The position numbers and the translations under genes are program-made. The notes beneath the pieces were generated by a model. The model had not been told where the DNA came from. It ran no database searches and saw only the letters and a list, made by a program, of their open reading frames with translations. DNA of 64,000 nt. Origin: Rutidosis leptorrhynchoides (lineage: Eukaryota; Streptophyta; Magnoliopsida; Asterales; Asteraceae). The stretch is taken from positions 506,527,001 to 506,591,000 of the forward strand of contig NC_092336.1 in NCBI RefSeq assembly GCF_046630445.1. Direction: 5' to 3'. Shown here one piece after another: positions 21,139 through 32,433 of this stretch. Position 1 is the first letter of the stretch. Each line of letters begins with the position of its first letter.

Positions 21139-23123
21139 TGATAATGCTAAAAACGAACATATATTTCATAGCATTATTCCTCAAGAAAGACAAGCTTTTA
21201 GTTGCAATTGTTCTATTTACAAGTGATATTCGTTTAAATAATAAAAGGTGAAGACAAAAGACAGATTCGACGAATTGAAGACGCAAACGACCAAAAAGCT
21301 CAAAAGAACAAAAGACAATCAAAAAGGTTCCAATTATTGATAAGAAACGTCTCGAAATTACAAGAGTACAAGATTCAAAACGCAAAGTATAAGATATTAA
21401 ATTGTACGCAAGGACGTTCGAAAATCCGGAACCGGGACCAGAGTCAACTCTTAACGCTCGACGCAACGGACTAAAAATTACAAGTTAACTATGTATATAA
21501 ATATAATATAATATATAATTAATTATATTAATTATATATATATTATATATATAAATAAAAAACCGTCGGCAGAGAAAAACTCCAAGGACTGAGCTGTAAA
21601 AGTAACCTCCGCGACTCGCGGAGTTTGAAGAGGTTTTCACCGCGAGTCGCGGAGCCCCAAAATTGAAAACTACCTATAAAGCCAACCGAATTCTGATCAA
21701 AATCTATCATCTTTTTCTTCCTCATTCATACGTAAAATTTATATTTATATTTATAATTTATATTTTAATTTTAATTATAATTCTAATAATAAGGGTATGT
21801 TAGCGAATATTGTAAGGGTGTAAGTCGAAATTCTGTCCGTGTAAAGCTACGCTATTTTTAATCATTGTAAGTTATGTTCAACCTTTTTATATTAATGTCT
21901 CGTAGCTAAGTTATTATTATGCTTATTTAAAATGAAGTAATCATGATGTTGGACTAATTACTTAAATTGGGTAATTGGGCTTTGTACCATAATTGGGGTT
22001 TGGATAAAAGAACGACACTTGTGGAAATTAGACTATGGGCTATTAATGGGCTTTATATTTGTTTAACTAAATGAAAGTTTGTTAATGTTAATATAAAGAT
22101 TTACAATTGAGCGTCCCTATAAATTACCATATACACTCGATCGGACACGATGGGCGGGGTATTTATATGTACGAATAATCGTTCATTTAACCGGACACGG
22201 GAATGGATTAATAGCCACTAGAATAATTAAAACAGGGGTGAAATTACATTCAAGGGTAATTGGTGTAATTGTTAACAAAGTAGTAAAACCTTGGTTTACA
22301 CGCAGTCGATAACCTGGTGTATTCATTAAACAAAGTATTAAAACCTTGTTACAATTCGAATCCCCAATTAGTTGGAATATTTAACTTCGGGTATAATAAT
22401 AATTTGACGAGGACACTCGCACTTTATATTTATGACTGATGGACTGTTATGGACAAAAACCAGATGGACATATTGAATAATCCAGGACAAAGGACAATTA
22501 ACCCATGGGCATAAAACTAAAATCAACACGTCAAACATCATGATTACGGAAGTTTAAATAAGCATAATTCTTTTATTTCATATTTAATTTCCTTCATTTT
22601 ATATTTAATTGCACTTCTAATTATCGCACTTTTATTTATTGTTATTTAATCGCACTTTTAATTATCGTACTTTTTAATTATCGCAATTTTATTTTATCGC
22701 ACTTTTATTATTCGCAATTTCATTATCGTTATTTACTTTACGCTTTAATTTAAGTCTTTTATTTATTTAATATTTTACATTAGGTTTTAACTGCGACTAA
22801 AGTCTTAAAATCGACAAACCGGTCATTAAACGGTAAAAACCCCCCTTTATAATAATAATATTACTTATATATATATTTGTATTTTTAATAAAAGTAAACT
22901 AATATAGCGTTGAGCTTTGTTTAAAGATTTCCCTGTGGAACGAACCGGACTTACTAAAAACTACACTACTTTATGATTAGGTACATTGCCTATAAGTGTT
23001 GTAGCAAGGTTTAAGTATATCCATTCTATAAATAAATAAATATCTTGCGTAAAATTGTATCGTATTTAATAGTGTTTTCTGCTAAAATTAATAACTATTT
23101 TATATACACCTCGCATAACATCA
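21139..23123 (+). repeat. 3' LTR of the Athila element, complete
   Basis: Starts TGATAATGC right after aagtgtgggaatatt and ends CATAACATCA. It carries the 46 bases missing from the left LTR. The CG palindromes (21607-21654) and TATA-like box (21674-21681) are repeated. Flanked on the right by aattg. Confidence 0.9.
21607..21654. repeat. paired CG palindromes in Athila 3' LTR
   Basis: Same pair as at 6731-6778, unchanged: CTCCGCGACTCGCGGAG, then CCGCGAGTCGCGG. Confidence 0.9.
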
Positions 23124-23757
23124 AATTGTAAGAATTTTTGTTAAGTAGAAGTATTTTGATAAGTGTCTTGAAGTCTTTCAAAAGTGTATGAATACATATT
23201 AAAACACTACATGTATATACACTTTAACTGAGTCGTTAAGTCATCGTTAGTCGTTACATGTAAATGTTGTTTTGAAACCTTTAGGTTAACGATCTTGTTA
23301 AATGTTGTTAACCCAATGTTTATAATATCAAAAGAGATTTTAAATTATTATATTATCATGATATTATGATGTACGAATATCTCTTAATATGATATATATA
23401 TACATTAAATGTCGTTACAACGATAATCGTTACATATATGTCTCGTTTCAAAATCATTAAGTTAGTAGTCTTGTTTTTACATATGTAGTTCATTGTTAAT
23501 ATACTTAATGATATGTTTACTTATCATAATATCATGTTAACTATATATATAACCATATATATGTCATCATATAGTTTTTACAAGTTTTAACGTTCGTGAA
23601 TCACCGGTCAACTTGGGTAGTCAATTGTCTATATGAAACCTATTTCAATTAATCAAGTCTTAACAAGTTTGATTGCTTAATATGTTGGAAACATTTAATC
23701 ATGTAAATATCAATCTCAATTAATATATATAAACATGGAAAAGTTCGGGTCACTACA
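23124..23757 (-). repeat. 5' LTR of copy A, 5' portion
   Basis: Continues the LTR of copy A after the Athila insertion. It matches the first 700 bases of the copy B LTR in reverse and ends on the plus strand with cgggtcactaca at 23757, the reverse of the TGTAGTGACCCG LTR start seen at 56071. The first bases (aattgtaag) match the uninterrupted LTR, apart from one C/T difference. Confidence 0.85.
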
Positions 23758-24940
23758 ATATCGACCCATGTGTATATATTATTTGGAACAACCATAGACA
23801 CTCTATATGCAGTAATGTGGGAGTTAGCTATACAGGGTTGAGGTTGATTCCAAAAATATATATACTTTGAGTTGTGATCTAGCCTGAGACGTGTATACAC
23901 TGGGTCGTGGATTGATTCAAGATAATATATATTAATTTTTTTTCTGTACATCTAACGTTGGACAACTAGTTGTAGGTTACTAACGAGGACAGCTGACTTA
24001 ATAAACTTAAAACATCAAAATGTATTAAAAGTGTTGTAAATATATTTTGAATATACTTTGATATATATGTACATATTTGTTATAGGTTCGTGAATCGACC
24101 AGTGGCCAAGTCTTACTTCGCGACGAAGTAAAAATCTGTGGAAGTGAGTTATAGTCCCACTTTTAAAATCTAATATTTTTGGGATGAGAATACATGCAGG
24201 TTTTATAAATGATTTACAAAATAGACACAAGTACGTGAAACTACATTCTATGGTTGAATTATCGAAATCGAATATGCCCCTTTTTATTAAGACTGTTAAT
24301 CTAAGAATTAGGGAACAGAAACCCTAATTGACGCGAATCCTAAAGATAGATCTATTGGGCCTAACAAACCCCATCCAAAGTACCAGATGCTTTAGTACTT
24401 CGAAATTTATATCATATCTGAAGGGTGTCCCGGAATGATGGGGATATTCTTATATATGCATCTTGTTAATGTCGGTTACCAGTTGTTCACCATATGAATG
24501 ATTTTTATCTCTATGTATGGGATGTATATTGAAATATGAAATCTTGTGGTCTATTGTTACGATTTGATATATATAGGTTAAACCTATAACTCACCAACAT
24601 TTTTGTTGACGTTTAAAGTATGTTTATTCTCAGGTGAATATTAAGAGCTTCCGCTGTTGCATACTAAAATAAGGACAAGATTTGGAGTCCATGTTTGTAT
24701 GATATTATGTAAAAACTGCATTCAAGAAACATATGTCGATGTAATATATTTCTATTGTAAACCATTATGTAATGGTCGTGTGTAAACAGTACATTTTAGA
24801 TTATCATTATTTGATAATCTACGTAATGCTTTTGAAACCTTTATTGATAAAATAAAGGTTATGGTTGTTTTAAAAATGAATGCAGTCTTTGAAAAACGTC
24901 TCATATAGAGGTCAAAACCTCGCAACGAAATCAATTAATA
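23758..24940 (+). repeat. LTR fragment, F-box-element family (copy C), plus strand
   Basis: Matches 58217-59400 of the copy B LTR in the same orientation. The change of orientation at 23757/23758 shows that copy A inserted into this older LTR. The last 35-40 bases of the LTR are missing: it jumps from attaatat to tggtatcaga, which looks like the first 10 bases of a Met primer site (24941-24950). Confidence 0.8.
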
Positions 24941-25346
24941 TGGTATCAGATAGAAATTTATAATGGAACGTAAGAGTTTAATTTATAATGGAAATATCAG
25001 ACAGAGTAATTGAAGCAGATCACCGTATTTAATTAGAGAGATCTTAATTTCCTTATTCGCCGAAAAATCAGATCTTATAGATTTTCAAGATTTTCTTTTA
25101 AATCCCTTGAATTCCGGAATTCAACTAAGGCAACGTCAAAAGTTAAAGCGAAACTTCATTTATTCATTTCACTCTTTTGTGATAGCTTCATTCGTACTCT
25201 TCGAATAATCGAATTATTTTATCTGTATTATTCAATAATGATAAAACTCTATTTATCAGCTCATATTCGTCAGGAAAACATATTTATTGTTAGCCATGAC
25301 GACCTCACTCAAATTTCGGGACGAAATTTCTTTAACGGGTAGGTAC
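24941..25346 (+). other. chimeric stub: primer-site remnant joined to the 3' internal end of a D/E-type element
   Basis: After the tggtatcaga remnant comes about 400 bases of noncoding DNA. From about 25080 on it is clearly similar to the reverse strand of 28303-28600 in element D (shared tttcactcttttgtgatagc and aaatttc...gacgaaattt). It ends with the purine-rich aacgggtaggtac directly before the LTR start at 25347. Most of an element must be deleted here. Confidence 0.6.
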
Positions 25347-25428
25347 TGTGATGAGCCGGGAATTTTCAACCAAATTTAAACTTAATCTTTATATGATTTC
25401 GATTCGATAAGCAAAGTCTGTTAACTGA
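25347..25428 (+). repeat. LTR E, first 82 bases
   Basis: Begins TGTGATGAGCCGGG right after a polypurine-like aacgggtaggtac, so it is the 3' LTR of the element ending at 25346. It is interrupted after 25428 by element D and resumes at 35313. Confidence 0.7.
25424..25428. repeat. target site duplication of element D, left
   Basis: actga directly before the TG of the left LTR; the identical actga follows the right LTR at 35308-35312. Confidence 0.92.
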
Positions 25429-28302
25429 TGAGACGACCCGACCCAATCCATAGGGACGAATACAATAACATATGATAACATTGCGAGGTACTTGACCTCT
25501 ATATGATACATTTTACAAACGTTGCATTTATTCTTAAAAGGCAAACTATCATTACATCAATATTTGACATTTTCGTCTAACATTTCATAATATCCAAATG
25601 ACCTAATCTGTCATTTACTTATTTATATTCTCTATTGAACTCCAATGACTCGAATGCAACGTCTTTGTATCATGGCTTAAAAGGTCCCAAGTAGTATCCT
25701 TAACATGAGCTAATGCACAGCGGAAGACTTAATTCATACCTGAGAATAACATGCTTTAAAACGTCAACATAAAGTTGGTGAGATATATAGGTTTGATGCT
25801 AGCAGCGTTATAACAATGGAACACAAGATTTCATATATAAACATTTTAATAAAAATATTCTAAGTGGTTGAGCACTTGGTAACCATACTTAACATTTAAT
25901 CACGTCGCATATTCCCTTTATTATGAAATCTTACTACACCGTACCAAGGTGTAGTCACGAAACGAAGTACTGTGCAACCGTTGAATACTGGTCGTCCAGT
26001 CCGGTTGGGGTTGTCAGGCCCGATAGATCTATCAACAGGATTCGCGTTTACAATACCGCTGTAAATATTAGTTACCAAGCTACAGGGAAGTATGCCAGTG
26101 GTACAACTCAACGTAGAATATATTTTTCAGTTACTTGTGTCCATAGCGTAAAACATAAAATACATGTATTCTCATCCCGAAATATTTAGAGTTTAAAAGT
26201 GGGACTATATACTCACTTTTGTCTTGAAGATATGTAATTTCGACTTGGTCTCCGATTGATATCACGAACCTATCCATATATAATATATCAATACCTTTTC
26301 TTTTTAAACAATCGTCACATATATATACTTATAATACTTTTAATACTTTTAATAATTCCTTAGTCCGTAGTTAGCAGTCCGATGTTAGTAATTCAATTTT
26401 AATGGTTCATATTTAGTTGTTTAATAAACCCCCAATGAAATAAATAAAACCCCCATCGTATATGTATTGGTCGAGATTAATCTTGACCCATGGTACCGGT
26501 GTTGTCAAATGACGTGTTGCGTACATAAAGTACCGGTGTTGTCAAATGACGTGTTGCGTACAATCATGGGATCTTATGATTAATCTTCTCGTATTGTTTA
26601 CGGGTGATCCTGAACCATATAAAATTAAATTATGAGTACATATGTATAAAATATCATGTTACTTTAGGAAGATGTGATTTATTTAATTTTCTCCAATTAT
26701 TTTCGTGGCTAAACTAGTCTTGGATATCCGATTTTGTTTTGGTCATAATTTCTTCGTTACAACTCCGTTTTCGTTGATTCAACTTTCCACTTCCTTGGAT
26801 CGAGTCCCTCTTTAAGAATATGAACTGTAAATACCTTAGTTTGTATTCAAAATCATAGGTCATAGGTCAAATTTTGGTGAAACTTATGAAGTTAATCATT
26901 TTTGTTACAAAAACATCATTTAATGACTATTTTTCTAAAAATACTTATACTATGAATTAAATCATGAAATTTTTATGTGTTAACATATTCATAAGAAATA
27001 TCATTTTTCCAGAATATAAACCTCCAATTCAAAGTTCAAGATGGTTTTTAATTATCCAACCCAAAACAGCCCCCGGTTGCACTCCGACGTCATAAAAACA
27101 GTTTTTTAAGGTATTCTTTGAAAAACCAAGTTATACCTTGTTAAATTAGCATATATTTAAGTTATATTACAGGTCTTGAAGTATTTTAAAAGTTAAGTTA
27201 GAAGGATCTATTTAGTTTGCAAACAAGTTTGAAATCATTCAAACTATGTTTTTGTTGTTAAAATTGTATACCATACAATAAGATAGCTATATATATATGA
27301 ATCGAATAAGGTTATGAACAAAGTTACTACCTCAAGTTACTTGGACAAGATTGCTGTAAAAGAGGAGTAAAAACCTAGAACCAAAAGAGTGATGAAATTG
27401 GATGAAAGATTGGAAGCAACTTAAGACATAAACTTGAATTGAAAGTTGTATTTTTGTAGTGTTTTTGTTGATCTTTTTATGGTGGTGTTTAAGGTGATTC
27501 TTGAGAGGATTTTTGCTGGAGTTCTTAGAGAGACATGAGGCTAGTAAGTGTGTGTGTTTAGCTAGAGAAATGATGTTCCAAAAATTGAAAATGGATGCAT
27601 GTATTTATGGTGGTGTAAAAGGTGTATAAATTTGTAATTTTGTGAAAAGATCTTTTAATCATGTGAAATTGTCATACTAAATAACAAAAGTAGTTACCTT
27701 ATACATAAGGCATGAACAAGGGCTGGTTGGTGGTGATTTGATGTGTATATACCAATAGTAAATACGTATAGAAGGTAGGTATGATACGAGTACATATACT
27801 CTAGATATACGTACAGAAATCTTGTGAAAAATGGAATGAGGATTCAAATATAGCTATCTTTTGTGAATATACTTATATTGTTTTATGTATTTAAGTCTTT
27901 AAAAGTGATTAAATATATTATATATACGATATATGTATAAACATTATAGGTCGTAAGTATTTATGTCAAATAACGTTACGTATAGTTATCGTTTTGAAAG
28001 CTTAAGTTAGTAGTTTCAAAATATACTTATAACTCATTGTTATTAGTACACAATGAGATGTTAAACATCCTTAGATCATGTTAAATATAAATAAATACAT
28101 ATATATATACAAACATATAATTATCGTGTGTTATATAGTTCGTGATATCATCGGTCAAATTGGACGGTCAAACGTTATGTAAAACTCTTTTCAAAATCAT
28201 AAATCTCAACAATTTAGATTGCTTATCATGTTGATAAGGTTTAATTTATGTAAATATTAATCTTATAAGTGTAAAACGATCGGAAAAATCTGGGTCGTTA
28301 CA
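25429..28302 (-). repeat. 3' LTR of element D
   Basis: 2874 bp, collinear with 32434-35307 at a constant offset of 7005. It contains a tandem pair of 32 bp units (26494-26525 and 26531-26562), duplicated in the other LTR at 33499-33567. Open frames on both strands near 25896-26189 recur in both LTRs, only because the LTRs are copies. Confidence 0.95.
26494..26562. repeat. tandem 32 bp duplication in LTR D
   Basis: Two units of taccggtgttgtcaaatgac... separated by taaag. Present identically in both LTRs, so it predates the insertion. Confidence 0.9.
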
Positions 28303-31300
28303 TTACCTACCCGTTAAATAAATTTCGTCCTCGAAATTTGATAGAGTTCATTATAGATAGTAATGAGGATGTTTTCATGATGAATATGAGGTCATAATGG
28401 AGTTTTATCATTATCGAGAGATATTAGATAAAATGATTAGATCATGTGAAGCGCACGAGTGAAGCTATCACAAAAGAGTGAAATGAGTAAATATAGAATT
28501 GTTTTAACCGATGACGTGATTAGGATTGATTTCCGGAATTTATGGGATTTAAAGAAAATCTTATGTAATAAGATTTGGTTCTTCGGCTATTTAGGAAACA
28601 TGATATCCTTTGATTTAATGCGGCAAATCTGTTTTGATTTATTTGTCGAATATTTCACTATAAATCTACCCCTTTCGTTTCCTTATTTCCATATCCTACA
28701 TCTTCTACTCTTTCTCCTTAATTCCTACTTTTAAACATTCGCCAATATGCTCCATCTCATTCTAATCCTTGATATACTCTTAATTTTCACATCTGTCATC
28801 TTTCTCTTTCATCTACCACCGGAGGATTTTATTTACTTCTACTATTATCGTGAAGTAATAGTGTTATTAATCTTCCCGTGCCTTTACGTGGCAATACGTA
28901 TTGATATGCACGGTTTGTAGTTTCAGGGTTGTTATTGTGTTTTATATTTTCCCTTATATTGTGATGTCCCTACTTCTGTCTTCCATAAACATTGTCATCC
29001 ACAGTTAATGCTCTCTCTAAATTGCTTTGATTTTTACTCCACTTTCTATTTTGGGGCTTTATCCCTTCGTTCTTCTTCCCGTCCTCGAGTCAAGCGAGCA
29101 GTGGTCCGGAATTCGTAGGTATAAAATTTGGAATGAACTTAGCTAATATTCTTAGAAAGAAATGGTAATGACACGATTTTGATTTGTCAAATTACCAGAA
29201 TACCCTGAAGAAGATAGAACTATCAAAATGATATATTCCTAATATGTTTGGAGATTGAATAGAATGTAAGAGCCGTGTAACATGGCACATGATGACGGTA
29301 CTGTGAATCATCACATTCCATTAGAAACTCAACATGACTTACTGTAATATAATGAAGTTGATCAAGTTTCATTATATTATACTAATTCATGCATCAGTTC
29401 CCAACACTACTTTAAAACATTCATATTTTAAACTTGGAGGTTTCAAAATTTAGAAACTGACACAGTTTCTTTTATGTTGTAACGTAGATGTTACAGAGTG
29501 ATAAATGATTCCAGATAAGGATAGTTGTGAAAATATCTCCAGAAATATGGAGAATATGTATAACGGAAGATATGAAGATATCTTATAATATCTAAGATAA
29601 GATGATGATGAAGAATATCATCTGGAAAGGTTTAGAATAAGGAGTAGGGTTCTTACTAACGGTTTCAGCAGGCACTGAATCATTTGGATTCTTTGAAGTC
29701 GGGCTTAGTTTTCATGATTTGTCCACGGTCTCCTTCATACTTTGCTCAATCCGTTTTCCAGTTTCAACCCCTTTTTTTCTGGGCTTTTCCAACATACTGT
29801 ACTTCATCGTAAACTTTTGACTATTAAGGTCGTTTACGATTTTTGCTGCTTCATCAGCATTTCAAGAACTACTTCATAGTCCATGGTGTTTTTCAGAAAC
29901 TTCACATTCAAAATATGTAATTCTTAGGGATAGGCGTTTTCGGTATAACTGGGAGAATTTCTACGAGATTTTTAAAATACTGATTGCGAATTTCGCCAAA
30001 GAGATAACGAGTTGCTGGTACATCTGCTGATGATGTTGTGAAATATAAAAGGTTCTCCGGTAACGACGGCGAAAAGACAAGGTATAAATATCGAGGTTAT
30101 AGTAGGAGTAGTCTCACTGAGAAGTCGAAGTGGAGCTGTGACAAAATTAGCTTCTTGAAGAGGAATTGTAGGGTTGTTTTTGCTAATAAATGGCAAAGGA
30201 TTCAACACGGTATGTGTTTCGAGAGTTTTTCAGGTGCATAAATCTTTTCTTCCGTAGATGAAGTGCGGTTGGTTCATCTTTCCGATCGAGATGTTTTCAA
30301 GAATCATGAATAGTTGTGAATGCGAATTGTAATCGCCAAGATACGAATGAGGTTTAAGATAGAATCAAGTGGCAAACTTGAAGAATTGTTTAGTTTCATA
30401 TGTTATAATCATCATTTTAACTCATTTTTAATTGTCCAAAGTTAGCAGTCCAATAGTCCGATTATCCAATGGTCCAATAAATTCATATATAAATTAGATA
30501 TATAATATTCGAATTACTTAATACGTATCGTGACCCGTGTACCGGTCTCAGTATTGATCACAACTCAAAGTATATATATATTTTGGAATCAACTCCGACC
30601 CTGTATAGCCAACTCCCACATTCACATATAGAGTGTCTACGGTTGTTCCTAAATATATATATAGATGGGTCAATATGATAAGTCGAAACCTTGCATACGT
30701 GTCCCGTTATTTAAAGTGCGTAAAATAAATAAATATATATCATGACCCATTATACAACGTGTTGTCTCAGAATTAATCCGACGTATTGTTGTACATGTGT
30801 CCCGACGGTATGCAGAAATTAAATGACGATAAATAAAATTGCGAGAATGTAAATTGCGATAAATTAAATGTTAGCCAGGAACAGTTAGCTAGGAACAGTT
30901 AGCGTGGATTCCTAACAATATTTCAATTTATTAGTTCGTTTGTTTCTAACAAATTTTTATCATGTCCAATGTTTTCTTCATTATGCCACTTATTGGATTC
31001 AGATAGGTAAAAAAAAAAAATCCAAATACGAGATTTGAATGGAAATGGTTATTCTGGGGTGAACGGATACATATATCAGTGATAGTAAGTAGGATAGCAA
31101 AGGACTGTTGAATCAGATTCGAAGAATGTACAGTGTAACTTATCAATGTGAAATCTAAATATTCCTCGGGTACTACCTACCCGTTAAAATATTTTCATCA
31201 TTAATAGTTTGTACGAAGGAATTTTTAATTACAATCTTTATAAAAATATACTTGCATATATATTTTCTTCAGATGTAATCATAGATTTAATGAGTCAATG

Positions 31301-31576
31301 AAGTATTAAACTCATTTGATTTATCGTTAATACTAGATTACATAACTTCTAAAGCATTAGAGATTACATAATCGCCAGGTCGAACGAAGATAAATGAGGT
31401 AAAACGATACGTAAAGCGAAGATAATCGATGTAGAACGTTATATAGAACGAAGATCATACTCGAAGTTTCGATGAGGTTTTTGAGGTATGTGATGTTGAT
31501 ATCCGAGATACAGTTTGTGATGTTGAGATTTTGGGGGTGACAAGAGTACTGTCGGCGTTGTTGATGGTGGTACAGA
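28303..31576 (-). other. noncoding interior of element D
   Basis: About 3.3 kb without a supported ORF; frames at 28459-28734, 29972-30208 and 30946-31146 show no family features. The 3' end holds the polypurine-like tract. A 140 bp segment at about 30530-30670 is similar to the LTR of the F-box-element family (4945-5085 and 63510-63655) in the same orientation. Confidence 0.7.
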
Positions 31577-32023
31577 TTATGCTGTTGGTGCTGCTGCTGG
31601 TGTTTGTAACCTTCGCATCGTATTTTCTAAAGCCACTACCCGAGCGCGAAGCTCGTTGACTTCTTCTATTATACCGGGATGATTGACGGTTGGAACGAGC
31701 GAATGAACAAGATTCGAAATATGGGATAGTATGTAATCATGACGAGATACTCTAGAAATGAGCGAGAAAATGGTGTTCCGAATAGGTTCGCCGGTAAGTG
31801 CTTCAGGTTCATCGTTAAGAGGACAATTTGGTGGATGGAATGGATCACCCTCTTCTTGTCTCCAATAATTTAGTATATTACGAACCCATCCCCAATTCAT
31901 CCAGAATAAATGATGGGAAATTGGTTGATCCATTCCGGTGACGCTGTTCTCGGAGCTCGAATGGAAATCCATATCGACGTAGCTATCGAAGTCGGAGGAA
32001 TTCGAACTGGATGAAGAATCCAT
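31577..32023 (-). CDS. 148-residue ORF of element D with C-terminal coiled coil
   Basis: The only long ORF of element D, about 400 bases after the primer site, where element families A/B place their acidic ORF. ATG at 32023; Ser-rich acidic N-terminus (M-D-S-S-S-S-S-N-S-S-D-F-D), a Trp-rich middle (L-F-W-M-N-W-G-W-V), and a heptad-like C-terminus (I-E-E-V-N-E-L-R-A-R-V-V-A-L-E-N-T-M) suggesting a coiled coil. I do not recognise a family. It may be a truncated gag-like or accessory protein kept for trans-mobilised copies, as in terminal-repeat-with-GAG elements, but no knuckle or capsid motif is visible. Confidence 0.55.
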   Translation of the reverse strand: MDSSSSSNSSDFDSYVDMDFHSSSENSVTGMDQPISHHLFWMNWGWVRNILNYWRQEEGDPFHPPNCPLNDEPEALTGEPIRNTIFSLISRVSRHDYILSHISNLVHSLVPTVNHPGIIEEVNELRARVVALENTMRRLQTPAAAPTA

Positions 32024-32419
32024 CTTATATAGTCGGAGAAATGAATTTTGGTTTGGAATAGATTATAGGAGTTGGGTTTGGTACTCTTCAGTACATAATT
32101 TTCATATGTATATATAATACCAAAATCCCGTGAATTACGGAGAATCTTTGAAATACTTCAGGAAATGTCTATAGTAACAGATACGCTAGGATATGAATTT
32201 TGTCTATACACTATCGATGCACTAAATGCAGTAAGACGTGTCTAGACTAAAGAGTGATAAGAAGGAAATTTCCTAAGGATGATAAGCAGACGATTTCCGA
32301 CTAGAATGATAAGCAAAACTTTTTGACATGTAGACACGGTCGAAGTCCAGACTCACTAATGTATCCTAACAACTACCAGTTAGACACACTAATGCAAGGC
32401 CTGGTTCGCTAAGACCAAC

Positions 32420-32431
32420 GCTCTGATACCA
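32420..32431 (-). other. primer binding site, initiator tRNA-Met, element D
   Basis: The minus strand reads TGGTATCAGAGC two bases inside the LTR, identical to that of copy A. Confidence 0.95.
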
Positions 32432-32433
32432 CA

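Larger units (their letters stand above)
6311..23123 (+). mobile_element. Athila-type Ty3 LTR retrotransposon
   Basis: A 16.8 kb plus-strand element with LTRs 6311-8247 and 21139-23123, an Asp-tRNA primer site, gag-pol, a small zinc-knuckle ORF and an Athila ORF-1/env-like gene. By eye about ten substitutions and a 2 bp indel separate the LTRs over 1.94 kb, so it is young. The left LTR lacks the first 46 bases of the right LTR (21139-21184), so the outer left boundary and its target duplication are lost. On the right the flank is aattg. Two nonsense codons in gag-pol suggest it depends on helper proteins or is inactive. Confidence 0.93.
1..23757 (-). mobile_element. Ty3 LTR retrotransposon copy A, F-box-carrying family, interrupted by an Athila element
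   Basis: Minus-strand order is 5' LTR (23757-23124, then 6310-3884), Met primer site, acidic ORF, F-box ORF, gag and pol to the window edge. The LTR begins TGTAGTGACCC and ends GGGACATTTCA. It is split by the Athila element 6311-23123; the two LTR halves join collinearly against the uninterrupted LTR of copy B at 56071-59436. The 3' half of pol and the 3' LTR lie to the left of the window. The element itself lies inside an older LTR of the same family, whose remaining part resumes at 23758. Confidence 0.85.

Noticed and set aside
25896..26189. Overlapping open frames on both strands, repeated at 32901-33194
   Set aside because: They lie in the two identical LTRs of element D. Opposite-strand frames over the same bases with no codon-level signal are chance.
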